Shown here: positions 29,279-35,783 of the stretch, in pieces
Numbering within the stretch: position 1 is the stretch's first letter
How the letters are laid out: each line of letters opens with the position of its first letter
Assembly: GCA_026982705.1 (NCBI GenBank)
Contig: JALSGP010000001.1
Coordinates: 1-35,783 of the forward strand
DNA: 35,783 nt
DNA from: Alphaproteobacteria bacterium
GTDB lineage: Bacteria > Pseudomonadota > Alphaproteobacteria > Geminicoccales > Geminicoccaceae
Direction: 5' to 3'
Notes under the pieces: model-generated
What the model was told of the DNA's origin: nothing
What the model saw: only the letters and a program-made list of their open reading frames with translations
Databases searched by the model: none
Program-made: the position numbers and the translations under genes

Positions 29279-32131
29279 ATGGAACGCTACATCCGCGTGC
29301 GCGGCGCGCGCGAGCACAATCTCCGCGACATCGACGTGGACATCCCCCGCGACCGGCTGGTGGTGATCACCGGCCTTTCGGGATCGGGCAAGAGCTCGCT
29401 GGCCTTCGACACCATCTACGCGGAGGGGCAGCGGCGCTACGTGGAGAGTCTCTCCGCCTACGCCCGCCAGTTCCTGGAACTGATGCAGAAGCCGGACGTG
29501 GACCGCATCGAGGGGCTCTCGCCGGCCATCTCCATCGAGCAGAAGACCACCTCGCGCAACCCGCGCTCCACCGTCGGCACCGTCACCGAGATCTGGGACT
29601 ACATGCGGGTGCTGTGGGCGCGGCTGGGCCTGCCGCACTCGCCGGTCACGGGTCTGCCCATCGAGGCGCAGACGGTCTCGCAGATGGTGGACCGGCTGCT
29701 GGCGCTGCCCGCGGGCACCCGTCTCTATCTGCTGGCGCCGGTGGTGCGCGGGCGCAAGGGCGAGTTCCGGCGCGAACTCGCGGAGCTGCAGCGGCGCGGC
29801 TTCCCGAGGGTCAAGGTGGACGGCACCCTCTACGAGATCGACGAGGTCCCGCCCCTCGACCGGAAGCGCCGCCACGAGATCGAGGTGGTGGTGGACCGGC
29901 TGGTGATCGGACCGGATCTGGCGGGCCGCCTCGCCGATTCGCTGGAAACGGCGCTGGAGCTGGCCGACGGACTGGCGGTGGCGGAGGACGCCGATTCCGG
30001 GGAGCGCATCCTGCTCTCGGCCCGATTCGCCTGTCCCGTCTCCGGCTTCACCGTGCCGGAGATCGAACCCCGGTTGTTCTCCTTCAACAGCCCCTACGGC
30101 GCCTGTCCGGCCTGCGACGGTCTCGGCCGCCATCTCGTGGCCGATCCCGAACTGGTGGTGCCGGATCCCGACCGCTCCATCGCCGAGGGGGCCATCGAAC
30201 CCTGGGCCAACGGCACCCTGCCCTGGTACCAGCAGGTGCTGCGGGCGCTCTGCCGCCATTTCGGGGTCGATCCGGCGACGCCCTGGAAGCGGCTTCCGAA
30301 GCGGGTGCGTCGGGCCATCCTCCACGGCACCGGCGAGGAGCCGGTGACCCTCCGTTTCACCGACGGGGGCCGCCGCTTCGAGACCCGGAAGCCCTTCGAG
30401 GGGGTGATCCCGAACCTGGAGCGGCGGCTGAGGAGCAGCGAGGCCGGCTTCCGCGAGGATCTGCGTCGATACTTCACGGAACGGCCGTGCGAGGCCTGCG
30501 GTGGCCACCGTCTGCGTCCGGAGGCGCTGTGCGTGCGGATCGACGGGCTCCACATCGGCGAGGTGGCGGCCATGGACATCGCCCGCGCGCGGGCCTGGTT
30601 CGAGGCGCTGCCGGCGCGGCTCACGGAGAAGCAGCGGACCATCGCCGAGCGGTTGCTGCGGGAGATCCGCGAACGGCTCGGCTTCCTCGTGGACGTGGGC
30701 CTCTCCTATCTCACCCTCGCGCGCGACGCGGGCACCCTCTCCGGCGGCGAGAGCCAGCGCATCCGCCTCGCCTCGCAGATCGGCTCCGGGCTCACCGGCG
30801 TGCTCTACGTGCTGGACGAGCCCTCCATCGGGCTCCACCAGCGGGACAACGACCGGCTGCTGCGCACCCTCGAGCACCTGCGCGATCTCGGCAACACGGT
30901 GCTGGTGGTGGAGCACGACGAGGAGGCCATCCGCCGCGCCGACCACGTGATCGACATGGGACCGGGCGCCGGCGTCCACGGCGGCCGGGTGGTGGCGGAG
31001 GGGCCGCCCGAGGTGGTCGCCCGCCATCCCGAGAGTCTCACCGGCCAGTATCTCTCGGGCCGGCGCGAGATCCCGCTGCCGCGGACGCGACGGCGCCCCG
31101 ACCCGGCCCGCCGGCTGGTGCTGGAGGGCTGTCGCGCCCACAATCTGCGCGACATCGACGTGGCCATTCCCCTCGGCCTGTTCGTCTGCGTCACCGGCGT
31201 GTCGGGTTCGGGCAAGAGTTCGCTGGTGGTGGACACCCTCTATCCGGCCCTCGCCCGCCACCTCCACGGTGCCCGCCTGCCGGTGGGCGACCACCGGGCG
31301 CTCCACGGGCTCGAACACGTGGACAAGGTGGTGGAGATCGATCAGTCGCCCATCGGCCGCACGCCCCGCTCCAACCCGGCCACCTACACCGGCGTCTTCA
31401 CCCCCATCCGCGAGTGGTTCGCCGGCCTGCCCGAGGCGCGGGCCCGCGGCTACCGGCCGGGACGCTTCTCCTTCAACGTCCGTGGCGGGCGCTGCGAGGC
31501 CTGTCAGGGCGACGGCGTGCTGCGCATCGAGATGCACTTCCTGCCGGACGTCCACGTCACCTGCGACGCCTGCAAGGGCGCCCGCTACAACCGCGAGACG
31601 CTGGAGGTGACCTGGAAGGGGCGGTCCATCGCCGACGTGCTGCGCATGACCGTGGACGAGGCGAGGGAACTGTTCGCCTCGGTGCCGACGGTGCGCCAGC
31701 GCCTCGAGGTGCTGCAGCGGGTGGGCCTCGGCTACATCCAGCTGGGCCAGCCGGCCACCACCCTCTCCGGCGGCGAGGCCCAGCGGGTGAAGCTGGCGCG
31801 GGAACTGTCGCGGCGGGCGACGGGGCGGACCGTCTACATCCTCGACGAGCCCACCACCGGCCTCCACTTCGAGGACGTGCGCCGGCTGCTGGAGGTGCTG
31901 CACGCGCTCGTGGACCAGGGCAACACGGTGATCGTCATCGAGCACAATCTCGACGTGGTGAAGACGGCCGACTGGATCGTCGATCTCGGTCCCGAGGGCG
32001 GCGACGGCGGTGGCCGGGTGGTGGCCGAGGGCCCGCCGGAGGCCGTCGCCGCCGTGTCCGAGAGCCACACCGGCCGCTATCTGGCGCCGCTGCTGGCCCG
32101 CCACCGCGCCCGACTGCGCACGCCCGCCTGA
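29279..32131 (+). CDS. uvrA: Excinuclease ABC subunit A
   Basis: UvrA is the damage-sensing ATPase dimer of nucleotide excision repair. The 950 residues hold two ABC modules: Walker [10 protein letters not shown] at 32-40 and [10 protein letters not shown] in the second half, with signatures [11 protein letters not shown] and [11 protein letters not shown]. Zinc motifs are [28 protein letters not shown] and [10 protein letters not shown]. The first knuckle reads CPVSGF instead of CPxC, a substitution I recall as common in alphaproteobacterial UvrA. The ATG at 29279 gives [15 protein letters not shown], the usual N-terminus; GGGG is a weak ribosome-binding site. No GTTC-N7-GTTC SOS box is present between 29100 and 29278, so LexA control is not evident. 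Confidence 0.97.
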   Translation: MERYIRVRGAREHNLRDIDVDIPRDRLVVITGLSGSGKSSLAFDTIYAEGQRRYVESLSAYARQFLELMQKPDVDRIEGLSPAISIEQKTTSRNPRSTVGTVTEIWDYMRVLWARLGLPHSPVTGLPIEAQTVSQMVDRLLALPAGTRLYLLAPVVRGRKGEFRRELAELQRRGFPRVKVDGTLYEIDEVPPLDRKRRHEIEVVVDRLVIGPDLAGRLADSLETALELADGLAVAEDADSGERILLSARFACPVSGFTVPEIEPRLFSFNSPYGACPACDGLGRHLVADPELVVPDPDRSIAEGAIEPWANGTLPWYQQVLRALCRHFGVDPATPWKRLPKRVRRAILHGTGEEPVTLRFTDGGRRFETRKPFEGVIPNLERRLRSSEAGFREDLRRYFTERPCEACGGHRLRPEALCVRIDGLHIGEVAAMDIARARAWFEALPARLTEKQRTIAERLLREIRERLGFLVDVGLSYLTLARDAGTLSGGESQRIRLASQIGSGLTGVLYVLDEPSIGLHQRDNDRLLRTLEHLRDLGNTVLVVEHDEEAIRRADHVIDMGPGAGVHGGRVVAEGPPEVVARHPESLTGQYLSGRREIPLPRTRRRPDPARRLVLEGCRAHNLRDIDVAIPLGLFVCVTGVSGSGKSSLVVDTLYPALARHLHGARLPVGDHRALHGLEHVDKVVEIDQSPIGRTPRSNPATYTGVFTPIREWFAGLPEARARGYRPGRFSFNVRGGRCEACQGDGVLRIEMHFLPDVHVTCDACKGARYNRETLEVTWKGRSIADVLRMTVDEARELFASVPTVRQRLEVLQRVGLGYIQLGQPATTLSGGEAQRVKLARELSRRATGRTVYILDEPTTGLHFEDVRRLLEVLHALVDQGNTVIVIEHNLDVVKTADWIVDLGPEGGDGGGRVVAEGPPEAVAAVSESHTGRYLAPLLARHRARLRTPA

Positions 32132-32190
32132 TCTCCCTTCCTCGACTTCCGTTCGTTCTCCCCGCCGCCACCCGTGTCTCCACCCACCCG

Positions 32191-32208
32191 CCGGATCCGG
32201 TGCACCGG
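32191..32208. repeat. Overlapping GC palindromes after uvrA
   Basis: CCGGATCCGG (32191-32200) and CCGGTGCACCGG (32197-32208) are perfect palindromes sharing four bases, about 60 bases after the uvrA stop and upstream of the AT-rich island. Such palindromes are not rare in GC-rich DNA; an operator role is only a possibility. Confidence 0.3.
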
Positions 32209-32245
32209 GACGGGCACCGCGGCTCCGGACGGAAGTCATATTTAG

Positions 32246-32264
32246 CATGAATTTCATGTATGAA
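32246..32264. promoter_or_regulatory. Candidate operator of the sulfur-assimilation operon
   Basis: CATGAATTTCATG (32246-32258) is a perfect palindrome around a central base, and TTCATGTATGAA (32253-32264) is a second inverted repeat sharing its right half. The half-site ATGAA thus occurs three times in alternating orientation. It lies in an AT-rich island (about 32236-32345), immediately upstream of a -35-like TTGACT. The position and symmetry suggest a repressor or activator site; the regulator is not encoded nearby. Confidence 0.5.
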
Positions 32265-32275
32265 TGATATTTTTC

Positions 32276-32304
32276 TTGACTAGCCACGTTCAATCAGATA
32301 ATAC
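32276..32304 (+). promoter_or_regulatory. Putative promoter of the DUF2849-cysI-DUF934-cysH operon
   Basis: TTGACT (32276-32281) is followed by the AT-rich AGATAATAC. GATAAT (32297-32302) gives a 15-base spacer, and TAATAC (32299-32304) gives 17. The -35 matches five of six consensus bases. Transcription would start near 32310, leaving a leader of only 10-25 bases before DUF2849. Confidence 0.5.
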
Positions 32305-32319
32305 GCGCCCGGATCGTAA

Positions 32320-32700
32320 ATGAGCGTATTTCACATGACACATAAGGATGAACCCGCCGCCCGCCCCGGCGGACGACGTGCCGGCACGGCCCGGATCGCC
32401 GTCGCCCACCGCCTCACCGACGGCCGCGTGGTCTACCTCGCCGCCTCCGGCTGGCGCGAGTCGCTGGCGGAGGCGACGGTGGCCCACGGCGACCCGGAGG
32501 CCGAGGCCCTCGCTGCACGGGCCGCACGGGACGCGGCGGCGGGCCTCGTGGTGGATCCGACCCTCGTCGAGGTCACCGTCGACCACGGTCTGCCGGTGCC
32601 CGTGCGCCTGCGCGAGCGCATCCGCGCCCTCGGCCCCACCGTCCATCCCGAGCTCCAGCGCGATCCCGATCCGCGGGGAGGCCGCCGTGTACCGCTATGA
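32320..32700 (+). CDS. DUF2849 protein, partner gene of sulfite reductase
   Basis: This 126-residue protein belongs to DUF2849, found in alphaproteobacteria directly before the nitrite/sulfite reductase gene. The recognisable core is IAVAHRLTDGRVVYLAASGW, then EATVAHGDPEAEALAARAAR, VVDPTLVEVTVDHG and PVRLRERIRALGPTVHPEL. No catalytic motif is visible; a small accessory role in sulfite reduction is inferred from its fixed neighbourhood. Two starts are possible, ATG at 32320 or ATG at 32335 (MTHKDEP); neither has a strong ribosome-binding site. The 3' end overlaps cysI by 14 bases. Confidence 0.85.
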   Translation: MSVFHMTHKDEPAARPGGRRAGTARIAVAHRLTDGRVVYLAASGWRESLAEATVAHGDPEAEALAARAARDAAAGLVVDPTLVEVTVDHGLPVPVRLRERIRALGPTVHPELQRDPDPRGGRRVPL

Positions 32701-34375
32701 CGCCCACGACCGCGAGCTGGTGCGCGCCCGCGTGCGCCAGTTTGCCGACCAGGTCCGGCGCCGGCTGGAAGGCCGTCTCGACGAGGAGACCTTCCGCCGT
32801 CTACGCCTCCTGAACGGCCTCTACCTCCAGCTCCACGCCTACATGCTGCGGGTGCCGATCCCCTACGGCACGCTGCGGGCCGACCAGCTCCGCACCCTCG
32901 CCGAGGTGGCCGAGCGCTTCGACCGCGGCTACGCCCACGTCACCACCCGTCAGAACGTCCAGTTCCACTGGATCCGTCTCGTGGACGCGCCGGCCGTCCT
33001 CGAACGGCTGGCCGAGGCGGACCTCGCCCCCATCCAGGCCTGCGGCAACAGCATCCGCAACATCACGAGCGATCCCTTCGCCGGCGTCGCCCCCGACGAG
33101 GAGGTGGATCCGCGCCCCTGGTGCGAGCTGCTGCGCCAGTTCCTCACCCTCGACCCGGAGGTCCACTTCCTGCCCCGCAAGTTCAAGATGGCGGTGATCG
33201 GCGCCCGCCGCGACCGCGCCATGATCCGCGCCCACGACATCGGCATCCGCCTGTGGCGGGACGACGGCCGGGTGCGGGCTGAGGTGCTGGCGGGCGGCGG
33301 TCTCGGACGCACGCCCATGCTGGGCCAGCGGCTGCGCGAGGACCTGCCGGCGGAGGAACTGCTGCCCTACGTGCGGGCCATCCTCCGCACCTACAACCGC
33401 TTCGGCCGCCGCGACCATCTCTACAGATCGCGCCTCAAGATCCTCGTCCACGATCTCGGAATCGAACGCTTCCGCGCCGTGGTGGAGGCGGAATACGCCG
33501 CCGGCCGCGATCCGGAACTGGTGGACCTCGGCCGCCGCGAGCTCGCCCGCATCGCCCGCCACTTCGCCTCCCCGGCCCACGCGGTGGACGCGGCGGCGGA
33601 GGAGGCACGGCTCGCGGCCGACCGACGGCACGATTCCGCCTTCGACGCCTTCGTCGCCACCAACGTGCTCCGCCATCGCCACCCCGGCCACCGGGCGGTG
33701 GTGGTCACCCTCAAGCGGCCGGGGGCCGTGCCCGGCGATCTCGACGCCGCCGCCATGCGCCTTCTGGCCGATCTGGCGGAGCGCCACAGCTTCGGCGAGA
33801 TCCGCACCACCCACGAGCAGGACCTGGTGCTGCCCCACGTGCGCGCCGGAGCGCTACGGGCGCTGTGGGCGGAGCTGGCGGCGGCCGGCCTCGCCACGCC
33901 CAACTGGCGCCGCGCCACCGACCTCGTCTCCTGCCCCGGCCTCGACTACTGCCAGCTCGCCACCGCCCGCTCCATCCCGGTGGCGCAGGAGCTGGCCCGC
34001 GCCCTCGCCGCCCGCGGTCTCGACCGCGAGCTGGGAGAGCTGGCCATCCGCATCTCCGGCTGCATCAACGCCTGCGGCCAGCACCACGTGGGCCACATCG
34101 GCGTGCTCGGCCTCGAGAAGCGGGGACGCGAGGCCTATCAGATCACCGTGGGCGGCAGCGACGCCGAGGACGCCGCCCTCGGGACCGTCCTCGGCCCGGC
34201 CCTCTCCCGCGAGGAGATCGTCCCCGCCCTCCTCCGCATGCTCGACCTCTATCGGGCCCGCCGGCGGGACCCCCGCGAGCGTTTCCTCGACTTCGTCCGC
34301 CGCGTCGGCCCCGCCGCTCTCCGGGAGGTGATCCATGCCCCTACTCCGGCTCGCCCCGCCCGCGATCCTGCGTGA
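32687..34375 (+). CDS. cysI: Assimilatory sulfite (nitrite/sulfite) reductase hemoprotein
   Basis: This 562-residue siroheme/[4Fe-4S] enzyme reduces sulfite to sulfide by six electrons. Two ferredoxin-like half domains each precede a siroheme-binding domain. HVTTRQNVQFHWI and CGNSIRNITSDP lie in the first half. The cluster ligands are Cys416 and Cys422 (SCPGLDYCQLA) and Cys459 and Cys463 (SGCINACGQHH). No flavoprotein subunit (cysJ) is present, so ferredoxin is the likely donor. A nitrite-reducing role cannot be excluded, but the cysH neighbour favours sulfite. The GTG at 32687 has GGGGAGG 5 bases upstream. It overlaps both DUF2849 (14 bases) and the DUF934 gene (41 bases). Confidence 0.94.
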   Translation: MYRYDAHDRELVRARVRQFADQVRRRLEGRLDEETFRRLRLLNGLYLQLHAYMLRVPIPYGTLRADQLRTLAEVAERFDRGYAHVTTRQNVQFHWIRLVDAPAVLERLAEADLAPIQACGNSIRNITSDPFAGVAPDEEVDPRPWCELLRQFLTLDPEVHFLPRKFKMAVIGARRDRAMIRAHDIGIRLWRDDGRVRAEVLAGGGLGRTPMLGQRLREDLPAEELLPYVRAILRTYNRFGRRDHLYRSRLKILVHDLGIERFRAVVEAEYAAGRDPELVDLGRRELARIARHFASPAHAVDAAAEEARLAADRRHDSAFDAFVATNVLRHRHPGHRAVVVTLKRPGAVPGDLDAAAMRLLADLAERHSFGEIRTTHEQDLVLPHVRAGALRALWAELAAAGLATPNWRRATDLVSCPGLDYCQLATARSIPVAQELARALAARGLDRELGELAIRISGCINACGQHHVGHIGVLGLEKRGREAYQITVGGSDAEDAALGTVLGPALSREEIVPALLRMLDLYRARRRDPRERFLDFVRRVGPAALREVIHAPTPARPARDPA

Positions 34376-34835
34376 CGATCCCTGGCGGACATGGGACGGC
34401 ACCGGCCCGCGGCCCGCCCGCGGTCCGGTGATCGTCCCCCGTGACCGGCTCGCCGACCTCGCCGTCCGTCCCCTCGGCGTCGATCTGGCGCCCGTCGACG
34501 ATCCCGCCGATCTCCGCCCGCATCTGCCGGATCTGGCGCTGGTGCGGCTGCACTTCGCCTTCCCCCACGACGGCCGCCCCCACTCCCAGGCCCGCCTGCT
34601 GCGGGCACGGCTGGGTTTCACGGGCGAGCTGCGCGCGGCCGGGGCCCTGGTGCTCGATCTGGTGCCCCATCTGGAGCTGGCCGGTTTCGACAGCGCCGAG
34701 CTGCCCGCCCTCGAGGAAGGCGATCTCGCCATCCTCGCCCGCATCCGCCTGCCGCGCATCTACGCCCCCGAGGCGGGTGCCCGCTCCATCTGGCGGGCGC
34801 GTCACGCCGCGGGCGGCGGGGAGGCGGAGCCGTGA
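34335..34835 (+). CDS. DUF934 protein of the sulfur operon
   Basis: This 166-residue protein of DUF934 typically lies between cysI and cysH. The central FPHDGRPHSQARLLRARLGF and TGELRAAGALVLD match the family pattern (DGRGYSxARLLRxRxGYxGELRAxGDVLxD), but GDVL is replaced by GALV. The N-terminal strand VIVPRDRLADLAVRPLGVDL also fits. The biochemical role is unproven; it is thought to assist sulfite reduction. The ATG has GGGAGG 6 bases upstream and starts 41 bases inside cysI. Its stop overlaps the cysH start as GTGA. Confidence 0.86.
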   Translation: MPLLRLAPPAILRDDPWRTWDGTGPRPARGPVIVPRDRLADLAVRPLGVDLAPVDDPADLRPHLPDLALVRLHFAFPHDGRPHSQARLLRARLGFTGELRAAGALVLDLVPHLELAGFDSAELPALEEGDLAILARIRLPRIYAPEAGARSIWRARHAAGGGEAEP

Positions 34836-35593
34836 GGGTGGCGGTCTGGCGGGCGCGGGCGCCCCTGCCTCCGGCCGATGCGCCCTTCGCCGAGATCGCG
34901 GCGGCCCTGGCCCACGTCGGCGGGCTCGAGCTGTTGCGGCGGGCGCGGGCCATCTTCGGCCGCGACCTCGCCCTCGTCTCCTCCTTCGGCACCGAGAGCG
35001 CCGTCCTGCTGGACATGGTGGCCTCCGTCGATCCCGCGCTGCCGGTGATCTTCCTCGACACCGGCAGGCTGTTCCCGGAGACCCTCGCCTATCGCGACCA
35101 CCTGGTGGCCCTTCTGGGCCTGCGGGACGTCCGCACGGTGTGCCCCGATCCCGCCGATCTCGCCCGCCTCGACCCCGACGGCGATCTCCACCGCCGCGAT
35201 CCCGATCTCTGCTGTCATCTCCGCAAGACGGAACCTCTGGATGCCGCCCTCGCCGGCATCCGCGCCTGGATCACCGGCCGCAAGCGCTACCAGGGCGGGC
35301 TGCGACGCACGCTGCCGCCGGTGGAGCGGGATCCCGCCCGCGGCATCGTCCGCCTCAATCCCCTCGCCACCTGGACGCCGGAGGAGGTGCGGCTCTACCG
35401 CCGCCTGCGCGGCCTGCCGCCCCATCCGCTGGAGATCCGTGGCTACGCCTCGGTGGGCTGCGCCCCCTGCACCACCCCGGTGCGGCCCGGCGAGCCGCCG
35501 CGGGCGGGACGCTGGCGTGGCCTCGACAAGAGCGAGTGCGGCATCCATCTCGCCCGCACACCCGCGCGTGTCTCCCGTCCCGGTCCCGGCTGA
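34832..35593 (+). CDS. cysH: Adenylyl-sulfate (APS) reductase, iron-sulfur type
   Basis: CysH reduces activated sulfate to sulfite. The 253-residue protein has the PP-loop-like SSFGTESAVLL (50-60), LDTGRLFPET, and RRDPDLCCHLRKTEPL with Cys127-Cys128. GCAPC (Cys210, Cys213) and the C-terminal catalytic Cys236 in KSECGIH follow. The four cysteines bind a [4Fe-4S] cluster, typical of APS rather than PAPS reductases. That fits a pathway ATP sulfurylase, then APS reductase, then CysI. The start is GTG overlapping the DUF934 stop. No cysD/cysN or sat gene is in the window after it. Confidence 0.94.
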   Translation: MRVAVWRARAPLPPADAPFAEIAAALAHVGGLELLRRARAIFGRDLALVSSFGTESAVLLDMVASVDPALPVIFLDTGRLFPETLAYRDHLVALLGLRDVRTVCPDPADLARLDPDGDLHRRDPDLCCHLRKTEPLDAALAGIRAWITGRKRYQGGLRRTLPPVERDPARGIVRLNPLATWTPEEVRLYRRLRGLPPHPLEIRGYASVGCAPCTTPVRPGEPPRAGRWRGLDKSECGIHLARTPARVSRPGPG

Positions 35594-35688
35594 GGGCGGT
35601 GGCGTTTGCGCCATATCAAGGAATGCGAATACGCATCCGCGGACAAGGACGAGGCGGCCGCGGCCGCGCGACGACGGAGGCCCTTCCC
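35594..35688. promoter_or_regulatory. Upstream region of the korA-like gene with inverted repeats
   Basis: Within 95 bases, TGGCG-TTTG-CGCCA (35608-area, a 5-bp stem just after cysH) could be a weak terminator. ATGCG-AATA-CGCAT (35623-35636) is a perfect 5-bp inverted repeat of operator size. The bases are less GC-rich than the surroundings. I could not assign a clear -35/-10 pair. Confidence 0.35.
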
Positions 35689-35783
35689 ATGGCGGTGGCC
35701 GAGGAGAGCGGACGGACCCGGGAGGCGGGGCGCGAGGTGCGGGAGCTGGAGACGGCGGTGGTGCGCTTCGCCGGCGATTCCGG
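35689..35783 (+). CDS. 2-oxoacid:ferredoxin oxidoreductase subunit alpha, start only
   Basis: Only 31 complete codons are present before the window ends. The translation MAVAEESGRTRE... leads into LETAVVRFAGDSG, which matches the beginning of the gamma/alpha domain of 2-oxoglutarate (KorA-type) ferredoxin oxidoreductases, where GDSGDGMQ-like sequence follows. These enzymes interconvert 2-oxoglutarate and succinyl-CoA with ferredoxin. The ATG has ACGGAGG 8 bases upstream. Substrate and completeness cannot be judged. Confidence 0.75.
   Translation, partial: MAVAEESGRTREAGREVRELETAVVRFAGDS

Noticed and set aside
29999-30120. Cys to Ser change in the first zinc knuckle of UvrA (CPVSGF)
   Set aside because: I recall the same variant in other alphaproteobacterial UvrA proteins, so it looks like a lineage feature rather than damage; the other zinc motifs are intact.
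29147-32293. A leftward open frame of more than 1000 codons opposite uvrA
   Set aside because: It mirrors uvrA codon for codon, has a shadow-like composition, and lacks any recognisable domain.

Overview
The window is very GC-rich DNA (about 70% or more by eye, with strong C/G third-position bias) and is densely packed with genes. I infer an alphaproteobacterium with an outer membrane. The evidence is the order rpsB-tsf-pyrH-frr-uppS-cdsA-dxr-rseP-bamA-skp-fabZ, the DUF2849-cysI-DUF934-cysH sulfur operon, a SUV3-like helicase followed by an S4-domain protein, an RpoE/ChrR-type ECF sigma and anti-sigma pair, and a UvrA with the variant first zinc knuckle I associate with this class. I cannot name the genus. 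No tRNA, rRNA, CRISPR array, insertion sequence or phage gene was seen.

Layout. 1-3108 (-): the str operon rpsL-rpsG-fusA-tuf, with tuf running off the edge, driven by a promoter near 3372-3399. 3473-8330 (+): a small zinc-ribbon protein, the molybdenum-cofactor pair mobB-moeA, and a P2-type cation ATPase. 8538-9703 (-): an ECF sigma factor with its ChrR-like cupin anti-sigma factor, divergent from an LhgO-like FAD oxidoreductase (9777-10916, +). 10894-21413 (-): a roughly 10.5 kb chain of translation (S2, EF-Ts, RRF), UMP kinase, isoprenoid/undecaprenyl (Dxr, UppS), phospholipid (CdsA), envelope-stress and outer-membrane assembly (RseP, BamA, Skp) and fatty-acid (FabZ) genes, many joined by ATGA or GTGA stop/start overlaps. 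21626-22543 (+): a ribokinase-family sugar kinase. 22478-24766 (-): nitronate monooxygenase-like, MaoC-like and TerC-like genes, tightly coupled. 24894-25622 (+): a YggS/PLPBP protein. 25583-28362 (-): the SUV3-like RNA helicase and S4 protein. 28512-32131 (+): an FkbM-type methyltransferase and uvrA. 32320-35593 (+): assimilatory sulfate/sulfite reduction (DUF2849, sulfite reductase, DUF934, APS reductase). 35689 to the end (+): the start of a 2-oxoacid:ferredoxin oxidoreductase alpha subunit.

Most of the window is core metabolism and information processing, and I did not find a clearly new multi-gene system. Points worth a second look are: a ChrR-like anti-sigma factor that has lost three of the four zinc ligands of its sigma-binding domain but kept all four of its cupin domain; the absence of lpxD between skp and fabZ and of lpxA/lpxB after fabZ; a large two-tier inverted repeat just upstream of the RNA helicase ribosome-binding site; an AT-rich, palindrome-bearing island before the sulfur operon; a P-type ATPase with an altered phosphorylation motif and ion site; and a repeat-bearing C-terminal tail on ribosomal protein S2. 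Three putative housekeeping promoters share the form TTG-N-C-R, a 16/17-nt spacer, then TATG.
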